DNA of 64,000 nucleotides from Nannochloropsis oceanica. Lineage: Eukaryota; Sar; Eustigmatophyceae; Eustigmatales; Monodopsidaceae. The translations under genes were made by a program, and so were the position numbers. Under the pieces are notes generated by a model. It was not told where the DNA came from. It did no database searches and saw nothing but the letters and a program-made list of their open reading frames with translations. The DNA is taken from positions 744,001 through 808,000 of the forward strand of contig CP038133.1 in assembly GCA_004519485.1 (NCBI GenBank). Reading direction: 5' to 3'. The first letter of the stretch is position 1, and every line of letters begins with the position of its first letter. This document shows positions 56,310 to 64,000 of the stretch, one piece after another.

Positions 56310-57947
56310 ATGGAGGAGACCACTGTCGCGGCGACCGTGCCCTTGAATCAGCGGCAGCAACCACATGACGACCACCTCGGCATAGTCCAACGGCTGAAAA
56401 CCATCTCACCTACGCCTCAGCCGCCGTCCATGCACATGGAGGAGGAAGACGAGGAAGAGATTGTCACGTTCCGCATCGGGGGGCAGCACGTCCCCGCCGC
56501 CACGACCGCCAACACCACAGCGGCTGCTGCCACAAGCAGCGCATTCGGTAAACAGCATGAAAGCATTGTCGGCCTCTCGCAGCAGAAGCGTGCACCTTCT
56601 CCTTTGGCACCAGCGGTGTTCCCTCCCATGCCTTCCGCGGTCACCACTATGACAGCTCCCTCCGACCCCATTGAACCCTCGTCTTCCAGTGCCGATGCAA
56701 GCCGACAGCAGCAACCGCAAACGACTGTGACGCGAACTTCAGCTGTCATGGCCGCCGCAGCTGCCATGGTTAGCCCTCTCAAGGCTGCCGCTGGCTCTCT
56801 CAGCCCTAGTAAAGCTACCAAATCCTCGGCCGGCACCGCCGCTAACACCTCCAATACCCTCAAAAAAGACGACACGGACGAGGATGAAGAAATCGACGAG
56901 CTTAAACGCCGGCTCTCTGAAGGCCTGTCCTTAAAATACGATGCAGGTGGCGAGCATTGCCCCCAGTACTCCCAAAAACAGGTCGATCTCCTTCTTGAAA
57001 CACGATTGGAAGAAGTTAAGAACACGCTCCTTGCCTCCCATCTAGCAGCACAAGCCTCAGAGAAGACCAAGTGGGAGGCTAGGGTCAAGGCATCCGAGGA
57101 GGAGGCGACTCGATGGAGAGTCCAATGCGAAATATTCGAGAAGGAATTGTCGGCGGAGGTGAGTAGTGTTGAAGGGGCTTTCGCGGCGCGGTTAAAAGAA
57201 ACGGAATCTGATTTAATGTCAAAAGAGATTCAATTGAAAGCAGTGACAGCCCAGCTGGCCGATATGCAGGCACGGACGACAGCCGCAGAGAAAGCGGCGG
57301 AGGAGTGTAGAAGGAGGGTGGAGGAAGCGGGGCAGAAGGAGGAAAGGCTGTTGAGAGACGTCGCCGAGAAGCTGGAGCGGGAGAAGGCTCGAAGAGTAAA
57401 GGATGTGATAGAGATGAAGGAGAGGGTGGCAAAGAGGGCTCAAGAACAATTTGCGGTGGCGCAGCAGCAATTTAACTCGTTGGAAAAAGCCTTGAAGGAG
57501 AAGGAGGGGGAGGCCTCGCACCTCGCGGGGGAAGTGGAGAGGGCACAGGTTGAGGCTACGGAGGCGCTGCGGCAGAAGGAGAAAGCTGTATCGCAACTGG
57601 CGGCGATAGAAGCGGATATGGCGTCGGTGAGAGCGGCGGCGGGTAGGAAGGAGGAGGAAATGGAACGACAGGCATGCGTGGCGGAGGGGAAGGTGGTGGA
57701 GTTGAAAGGGGCTCTGGAGAAGGCGCACGTAGAAAAAGCGTTGGCGATTAAGGATAGAGAGCAGGCATATGAGAGCCTGTCGAGGACGGCGGTCTCATTA
57801 CAGGAGCATAAGAGGAAGGCGGAAGAATTTGAGGAGAAATATGTGAGTCTAGTGCCCAAGGCGAGGGAGCATGAGACCATGTGTGAGGAGCTGCTGGTGA
57901 TGGTGGAGGACCTGAATCAGAAGTTGGCGGGAGGAGGGGGCAAATAG
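56310..57947 (+). CDS. TACC-like coiled-coil protein
   Basis: Single exon, 545 aa. The first 195 residues are disordered (Pro/Ala/Ser/Thr-rich) with an acidic patch MEEEDEEEIVTFRIGG near residue 42. From about residue 200 (DEDEEIDELKRRLSEGLSL) the protein is an almost unbroken heptad coiled coil rich in Glu, Lys, Arg and Ala to residue 540. Its end, VSLVPKAREHETMCEELLVMVEDLNQKL, resembles the close of the TACC domain (xxELTxICDDLIxKMEKI), so a TACC-family microtubule/centrosome adaptor is plausible. Coiled coils match many proteins by composition, so this is tentative. No intron. Confidence 0.7.
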   Translation: MEETTVAATVPLNQRQQPHDDHLGIVQRLKTISPTPQPPSMHMEEEDEEEIVTFRIGGQHVPAATTANTTAAAATSSAFGKQHESIVGLSQQKRAPSPLAPAVFPPMPSAVTTMTAPSDPIEPSSSSADASRQQQPQTTVTRTSAVMAAAAAMVSPLKAAAGSLSPSKATKSSAGTAANTSNTLKKDDTDEDEEIDELKRRLSEGLSLKYDAGGEHCPQYSQKQVDLLLETRLEEVKNTLLASHLAAQASEKTKWEARVKASEEEATRWRVQCEIFEKELSAEVSSVEGAFAARLKETESDLMSKEIQLKAVTAQLADMQARTTAAEKAAEECRRRVEEAGQKEERLLRDVAEKLEREKARRVKDVIEMKERVAKRAQEQFAVAQQQFNSLEKALKEKEGEASHLAGEVERAQVEATEALRQKEKAVSQLAAIEADMASVRAAAGRKEEEMERQACVAEGKVVELKGALEKAHVEKALAIKDREQAYESLSRTAVSLQEHKRKAEEFEEKYVSLVPKAREHETMCEELLVMVEDLNQKLAGGGGK

Positions 57948-58643
57948 GGAAGGGAGAAGGCGGGGAAAAGGGTAGGCGTAGGGGAGAGCTGTGAGGTTTG
58001 GTTACAAGTCGAGGGAGCTTGGGGAACCTGTGTGAGGAGTTGTTGGTGGTAGTAGATTACCTGGATCAGAGGCTGGTAGTTGGGAAGGACGGAGGGATGA
58101 AGATATCGTATTATGGCATGAAGGCGAAAATCCAAATAATTATGCACGTGCGAGATTGATTGAATGTGAGTGTGTGTCTCATAAGGAGGGAAGGGAGAAA
58201 ATGATGACAGGAGAGCAGGAGGACGAGGATATGTAAGAGAGAGACTATGTGTGTAGGGGTGTTATTGGGTTCGCCAAGGGAAGACTGTGGAGAATCGAGG
58301 GAAGCGAAGTAGAAAGTGCGCATTGGTGCGGAACGAATCAAACAAACGAAAAGGAGTGAATGGGAAGAGGAAAGAAGAGAGGAAAAGATAGCAAGAAAGA
58401 TTTTCCTTGGCGTTTCCTCCCATTTTTTTCCCTTTTCCGTTTCCCCCCCCCAAAAAAATCAAATCCGAACGCCTACACGAGCCGCCTGCTCAATTTAAAC
58501 TGGCGCGTATGGATCGATTGATGTATTCCTCGGAGACTAACTCGGCTTCCACAACAAAGATAAGACGCAGCGCAGCCAAAAGCAAAGCCTGCCCTGGCAG
58601 ACGGCCTGTCACCTCGTATCAGACCCCGACCACAAATATCATA
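57948..58643. other. Convergent 3' flanks
   Basis: About 700 bases between the stops of the TACC-like gene and a minus-strand gene. The first 150 bases (58000-58075: GTGAGGAGTTGTTGGTGGTAG...) partly echo the end of the TACC-like coding sequence (57885-57930), a degenerate short tandem duplication. No gene seen. Confidence 0.5.
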
Positions 58644-59168
58644 TCATCCCTTCGTCGCCGTGCCCTTCCACCATCCCACCAGTCGATGCACTAGCTTTCG
58701 CAGCAGGCTCATGGCTTGCGTCCAAACGCCTTTGAGCCACTTTGCTGCCTCGACATACCACGACTCGTCCAAACTACAAATTAACCACAGCAAACCCAAC
58801 GCCTTCATCTCCATGTCATTGACCTGAAAGAAATGCTTTTGGTTCTTGGCGAGCTCGGGATGATGAAGTTTGATGTAGACTAAGAGAGAGAGGATTGCGG
58901 TCTGCGCGGGATGCTCCCGAATAGTGTGGCCAAGTTCATGGAGAGTGTCACGGGTGAAAGCGCGGAGTCTGGAATGGCCTTGCGGGTTTGCGGCTGAGCC
59001 CGTGGGAATTTTTAAAGGTGTGCGCGCCGGCGTGAATTTGCCGAAGCATTCATCTACGGTGGATTTCTTGCGATAAGATTGGGCAGTGGAGGTGGATGCG
59101 GTGGAGGTGGAGGCCAGAACGAACCAGAGGAGAAGGGAAAGCAATCGGAAAGGCGACGGCCGCGCCAT
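58644..59168 (-). CDS. Small signal-peptide protein, unknown function
   Basis: Single exon, 174 aa. Residues 1-24 are a signal peptide (FRLLSLLLWFVLASTSTAS). A conserved-looking core follows: DECFGKFTPARTPL, TRDTLHELGHTIREHPAQTAILSLLVYIKLHHPELAKNQKHFFQVNDMEMKALGLLWLICSLDESWYVEAAKWLKGVW. HELGHTIREH resembles a zinc-protease HExxH-like string but lacks the HExxH spacing (HELGH is H-E-L-G-H, which does fit HExxH). That could be chance, as the surrounding metzincin or other family features are missing. The C-terminus is basic with Trp (LVGWWKG). I do not recognise the family; stramenopile-specific origin is possible. Confidence 0.7.
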   Translation of the reverse strand: MARPSPFRLLSLLLWFVLASTSTASTSTAQSYRKKSTVDECFGKFTPARTPLKIPTGSAANPQGHSRLRAFTRDTLHELGHTIREHPAQTAILSLLVYIKLHHPELAKNQKHFFQVNDMEMKALGLLWLICSLDESWYVEAAKWLKGVWTQAMSLLRKLVHRLVGWWKGTATKG

Positions 59169-59728
59169 TTTTTATTGTGCCTGTCGGTGTTAGATAGTAT
59201 CTCTAAATGCAGGAATTAGAGAAGCTGAAGGGTTAGACAGTCTGCAGCATTAAATTCGGCGGTGAAATGTGCACATAAAGAAATGGAAAGTGTAGGGGGT
59301 TAGCCTATATTATCGCTTGGGGTTGCGAACCTTTAATTTTTATTCAGGTCAAAGAGAAAATGTTTTGCAACATGTGGAATAAATGATAAGGGCGCCTTTT
59401 AACCTTGGAGTTTGGGTGACAAGGGCACGTTCTTTTTGGCCAGGAAAAATCAAGAAGCATGCAATGCACAACGGACATATGACGATACATATACATATGC
59501 TCGTCGAAGCCGTGCGTCCACGCCAGAGCCCTACGCAGCGCACCGCAATTTACTTAATGACCTCTGTATGAGAGTGGTGGTTATGATAAAGGGTCGGCCG
59601 TGAGTCCTATGGAGGCCATTCCTACGAAAATCATCGGCCTCCCCGCCCGCTCCCCCATCCATGCATAGGTAAGGTCTGGTTAATCCTTTGCCCCACTGAC
59701 CAATCCCAGTCTTGGCACATCACAGCGT
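59169..59728. promoter_or_regulatory. Divergent promoter region
   Basis: 560 bases between start codons of the small signal-peptide gene (minus) and the FAD oxidoreductase (plus). Open frames inside (59383-59571, 59412-59603) have no motif. Confidence 0.4.
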
Positions 59729-61560
59729 ATGTTCTCTTCGCCCTCCACAAAGCTGCAACGACGTCCACGTCTGCTGCCATTGGTACTGCCGCTGCTGGCT
59801 TTCCTACACACTGGCCACGCCTTTGTTACGACATCCCTGCGCATGATGGCGTCCTCGTCCACCTCCGCTTCGGCTTCCTCCATGACCGCGGGCAATGATA
59901 ACATTGTGATTGTGGGTGGTGGTATCATGGGCGCTTGCACCTTGTACTACCTGACGCAAATGGGCTTAAAGCCCACGTTAATTGAACGAGCCGAGATTGC
60001 GGCGGCTGCAAGCGGGAAGTCAGGGGGGTTTCTCGCCCGCTCCTGGCATAGTGGCTCGACAGCCAAGCTGTATGGACTCAGTTTCGACATGCATGCACAG
60101 CTCGCCCAAGAACTTGGCATTGAAAGCTACCGTAAAATTATCACGTTGCAAGTGCAAGGCGGTCCACACGCTGGGCGGAAAAAGTCGGCAATGAAGCCCA
60201 GTTGGTTGGACGGAAGGGCTGACAGTGCGTTCATGGACGACGATACCGCCCAAGTGACCCCCAGAGAATTCACCCAGAAAATTGTCGCTGCGGCGGTGGC
60301 CAAAGGGGCCAAGGTCGTAAAGGGAACGGCCGTTGGCATGGTGTTTGACAAGAAGGAAGGGGAGGAGCGGGGAAACGAGCTGCCTGTTGTTACAGGCGTG
60401 CGGTTGGGCGAGAAGGAGACACCGGTGCCTTGTAGCAAGGTGGTGGTAGCCACGGGGCCGTGGGCTCCGGTGGCGGGGGAATGGTTTGGAATTCCTGTGC
60501 CGATGGAAGGTAAGGCGGTTGGCGTTAGGCTTCAGGATGTGAGGTGGGAGTGAAAAAGGAGAGGAGGAAAATAGGGAGGGAAAATTAGAACTCGCAGGCG
60601 CCCAAGTTTAGGCAGTCCCGCTACTATTGGGTGTATTAATCCCTCTGTCAATTCCTCTCGTCTTCCTCATTCTTTCGTCCCCATTCCTCTCTACAATAAC
60701 ACAGGTATCTACAGTACCAGCATCACCCTCCCCAACTGCGAGGCCGCAAGCATCCAGGAGCCTTACGCGCTTTTCTGTGACGAAGATGCCAATGGCTGCC
60801 ACATAGAAGTATATCCGCGGCCGGATGGAAAAATATACATGTGTGGGTTGGGAGGTAGCGACTATGTGAGTGGCACGCGCTTGGCCCCTGGGGGGGACTG
60901 TGACCGACCTGAGAGAATCGTACCGAAGCCTCACAGGGTGGTGGCGGCGATGAAGTCTTTCTCGGACATGTCGCCGAGCATGGCCAAAGGAAAGGAGCCA
61001 GAAGCGGCTGCGTGCATGCGGCCATGTAGCCACGATGGGTTGCCCATTCTGGGACGGATTCCAACGGCCAGAAATGCATACCTGGCGACTGCGTTGAATC
61101 AGTGGGGGATCCTCGGTGCGTCTTATTTTCCGATTGTGGGGGAAGGGGAAGAGGAGAAAAGAGGAGATTTATTTTTTCCGTAATTGTTTTTGTGCTTCTG
61201 TATGATCGTCATATTGTCATTGTGTATGTGTGTGGTTTCGTGTTCCTCTCCCCGCTTGTACATCCATATTTCTTTTTTCTGATTCCTCGTGTCCTGTCTT
61301 TTCTACTTTATCACACAACCAAATGGTGATCTTGCTCAGTCCCTCGTGCCCGCCGTCTTTATTATAATCCACCTTTTAAATTCCTCTTTCGTGAAAAATA
61401 TGCAGGCGCACCAGCTGCGGGGTTGTGCATGGCGGAGTTGGTGGTGGAGGGCATGGCCAAAAGCGCTAACATCGATGCCTTCTCGCCCGCCCGCTTCTTT
61501 ACGTCAAAAACACGCCGTGGCAAGAATATGAAGGGGCTGGAGGTAGGAGAGCAATGGTAA
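59729..61560 (+). CDS. FAD-dependent amine/amino-acid oxidoreductase (DAO family), plastid-type presequence
   Basis: Exons 59729-60509, 60705-61115 and 61406-61560, both junctions inside Gly codons, give 448 aa. Residues 1-31 form a signal peptide ending GHA, then F32-V-T-T-S and a Ser/Thr/Ala-rich segment: bipartite plastid address. The Rossmann FAD motif IVIVGGGIMGACTLYYL is at about residues 59-75 (GGGIMG 63-68), followed by LIERAEI and the SGKSGGFLARSWH block typical of DAO/glycine oxidase-like enzymes. KVVVATGPWAPVAGEW is the second FAD-contact strand; RPCSHDGLPILGRIP and GAPAAGLCMAELVVEG near the C-terminus close the fold. It probably oxidises an amino acid or amine to the imino acid with release of hydrogen peroxide; the substrate is not predictable. 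Confidence 0.9.
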
Positions 61561-62275
61561 TAGAGAGGTTTCAATGAAAGAATTAATGTAAATTGAGAAT
61601 TGATGGTATTTTATTTTGGTCGGGGAACGGGAAGAGGAAGGGAGGAGGTTTTGAAAATTACTTCCTCTTTGCATTTAGCGCCTTCTTTTTGCGTGTTGCT
61701 TTCCACGCTCTGCTATGATTGTCAGCTCTTGTAGCTTATCTTAGGATGTTTGAATGCACACATAGTGCCGTTGGGCTTGTATCTTGCGAAATTTATGGGC
61801 CGCCAGCCTTGTCTGTGTGCCAAAGCCCCCCCTCATTGATTAGGTGGGGCACAATTGTATGGCATTGGCGGCAAAGCCAGCACATGTTGCTAGAAGTGGG
61901 CTATGTGCACTGTACGAAGGTGTGTAGCTGCAATTGAGGAGAGTACTCATTATTTGATGTTTGTGTGACACGTGACTTTGCTCATCGCCGAGGAATGAAG
62001 AAGGAAGGAGTCTGATGGGGAAAACCCTTATAACGCAACCACCAACCCGCCCGTCAACTCATGGTATTACGGTATTCCGCTTCATCTGCTGCTTGGGTGG
62101 ACACAATGGAGCGGGCGGGGGGACGCCGGCGGTGCCAATTACCCCAAACCTTTCTGGATACTCGCTCCTCGTCCTTCTTTGCCTCTAACGCATCGGCCAG
62201 CCCACCACTCACATCGCAAACTCACGCTGACTAAACACACATCACACCCTCATAACCTTATAGAGAGCCATAATC
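61561..62275. other. Intergenic region upstream of CAND1
   Basis: About 715 bases holding the oxidoreductase 3' UTR and the CAND1 promoter. No gene seen. Confidence 0.45.
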
Positions 62276-64000
62276 ATGAGCCTCGCTTCGCTCAACGTCT
62301 TGTTGGAGAAGGCCACGGATCCAGACAAGGTAAGGCAAGAGAGAGACGTCACCAGCACCCCCTCGCCTCACCATGTTCCCACCGGCCCGCCTCATTCCCC
62401 CCCTCCCACAAACACAACACCCCAGGATGCCCGTTTCATGGCCACCAACGATTTATGTACAGAGCTGTCCAAGGACATCAAGCTCGATGCGAACATGGTG
62501 AGATTTTGCTTTCGAATTGGTGTGTGTTCATGCCCGCCTATCCCCCTCTTTGGTAATAGGTCATCTTCGTATGCCACGTATTTCTGTCTTGAAATATGAG
62601 GTGGCCAGGCTCAACTGTCCCTCTTCTGCTTTGGATACCGTCCCGGTTGTCTCCTTCCTAGGAGGTTGATTGGTTGTTGATACTAAGGCTCCTGCGTCCG
62701 TAATCTGCCCTCCCCCATCTTCGTCTCTCTTCCCACACAGGAACGGCGCATCTGTCAAGCGGTTCTCAAGCAGCTCGACGACGCCTCCAATGACGTGCAG
62801 TCGATTGCCGTCAAGTGCCTTGGCATCCTCTTTAAAAGGGGTAAATATTTCTCCTTCCTCTCTCCCTTCTCCCCTCTCTCCTCTCTTTTTTAAGTAACGA
62901 GCCGTGAAGGTGTTGAACTCTCACTCTCTCCCTTCCTCCCCTTCCTTTCCTCTCTCCCCCAGTACACGAGGCGCAGGTGACGGAGATCTCCGACAAACTC
63001 TGTACCCTCATATTGGAGGGCAAGCCGGAGTTGCGTGACATTTATTCGATCGGGCTCAAGACTCTGATTTCGGATATCCCGGACAGTATGGGCAAGGTAT
63101 TCATGATGTGTATTTCCCCACATTTCCTTCTCTCCCATCCTGCCTCCTTTCCTTCGGGTCAGTTCTTTTGTCATTCATCCCATCCTTCCCTTTCTTTCCT
63201 CCGTCCTTCCTCCCTCCCTCCTTCCCTCCCTTCCTCAGGTCGTTGCTAATCGCCTTAGCTCCCGTCTGCTCGGTGGTGTCCATCAGGAAGAAACCTTGGA
63301 GATTAAGCTTGAAAGCCTCGACAACCTCACCGACATCCTCAAGCGCTTCGGCCGCGACATGGAAGCGGCTCACGGGTCCATGATCACCATCGGCCTCCAA
63401 CAGCTCCACCATCCCAAAACTCCCGTGAGGAAACGCGCAAATGCATTCCTCGCCGCCCTGGCCGTGGTGATATCAGACCCCTTACTGAACCAATTGATGG
63501 ACGAACTCCTTCGCGAGATTGCCGCAGCCGAGACCAAGGGCCCGCGAGAAGTGCAAACACTCATTCAGACGGTTGGTGCTGTTTCTCGTACCGTCGGGCA
63601 TCGTCTGGGCAAGCATCTCCCTACTATTGTCCCGCTCTTCCTCCGGTTTTTGGGAGACCCTACCCCGAAGGAAGATGAGGACGAGGATGACGAAAAGAAT
63701 GAGTTGAGAGAGACGATTTTTGCGGCGTTTGAAAGCGTGGTGCTCAGGTGTCCCCGAGAGGTGACGTCACATTTGCCTTTGATTGTGTCGGTGGCCCTGG
63801 GGTTCATGAAGTGGGACCCGAACTATACGTATGAGGAGGAGGAGGGTGGGGTGGAGGAAGGGATGGAGATGGATGAGGAAAAGGAGGTGGAGGAGGAGGA
63901 GGAAGAGGAGGAGGAGGAGGAGGAGGACTATGGAGGGTCAGACGATGACGACACGAGTTGGAAGGTGAGGAGGGCGGCGTTGAAGGTGTTGGGGGCAATA
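62276..64000 (+). CDS. CAND1: Cullin-associated NEDD8-dissociated protein 1, N-terminal part (runs off the window)
   Basis: Five exons seen: 62276-62329, 62426-62497, 62741-62840, 62963-63096 and 63239 to the window end, giving about 374 residues of a protein that is usually about 1,200. CAND1 is a HEAT-repeat solenoid that binds unmodified cullin-RBX1 and exchanges F-box adaptors on SCF ligases. The start MSLASLNVLLEKATDPDKDARFMATNDL parallels the animal N-terminus (NLLEKMTSSDKDFRFMATNDL). Next come ICQAVLKQLDDASNDVQSIAVKCLG, LRDIYSIGLKTLISDIP and HEAT repeats up to PLIVSVALGFMKWDPNY. The long Glu/Asp run at 63,826-63,950 corresponds to the acidic loop known from CAND1, here enlarged; TSWKVRRAALKVLGA follows as in the family. 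The first exon is only 18 codons long. Confidence 0.95.

Overview
This is a nuclear window from a eukaryote with compact spliced genes on both strands, about one gene per 2.5-3 kb. I recognise 23 protein-coding loci (including one truncated at an N gap and one running off the right edge) plus one damaged inverted copy of two of them. Introns are short (about 70-300 nt), mostly GT-AG, and often filled with CCCT/TCCC microsatellite on the coding strand. At least four predicted proteins begin with a signal peptide followed directly by phenylalanine (ASF-Q, EAF-L, HAF-V, ETF-F), the two-part plastid address of algae with secondary red plastids. Together with the gene density and base composition this suggests a photosynthetic stramenopile, perhaps a eustigmatophyte such as Nannochloropsis/Microchloropsis. 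The clade is inference; no rRNA or plastid marker is present.

Layout. 1-10 kb: a secretory-signal protein of unknown function (minus), the YchF-type ATPase OLA1 (plus) and an acidic LRR/F-box-like protein (minus). 10-22 kb: a tricalbin/E-Syt-like SMP+C2 protein, mitoribosomal mS33, a plastid membrane protein, replication factor C subunit 4, a FIT2/FITM-like fat-storage protein I assembled from five exons, and an F-box/LRR protein with a conserved C-terminal domain. 22-31 kb: a family-16 methyltransferase, a probably myristoylated dual-specificity phosphatase, an NRF-6-type acyltransferase-3 membrane protein and a low-complexity protein with repeated DRLY...FxP motifs.

31-40 kb: protein phosphatase 1 catalytic subunit in seven exons and GET4. 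At about 36,526 the sequence folds back on itself: 36,527-39,729 is an inverted, indel-ridden copy of 33,329-36,525 and ends at a gap of exactly 100 N. This looks more like an assembly or long-read artefact than a real duplication.

40-64 kb: a plastid-type protein with four retropepsin-like domains (cut by the gap), TAF12, a pepsin-type protease with a TSP1-like cysteine-rich region and a membrane anchor, ataxin-10, a plastid-type protein of unknown function, MCM4, a TACC-like coiled-coil protein, a small secreted or membrane protein, an FAD-dependent amine/amino-acid oxidoreductase, and the start of CAND1.

Neighbours do not form pathways. They are ordinary housekeeping genes: replication (RFC4, MCM4), transcription (TAF12), ubiquitin ligase control (CAND1, F-box proteins), tail-anchored protein insertion (GET4) and ER/lipid functions (FITM-like, E-Syt-like, acyltransferase). 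Several pairs are divergent with 0.4-0.6 kb between start codons and probably share promoters. I found no convincing tRNA, rRNA, transposon, viral remnant or CRISPR array. The nearest things to new biology are unusual domain combinations (aspartic protease plus TSP1-like repeats, four-fold retropepsin protein, MCM4 with a charged insert before Walker A) and the intron microsatellites.
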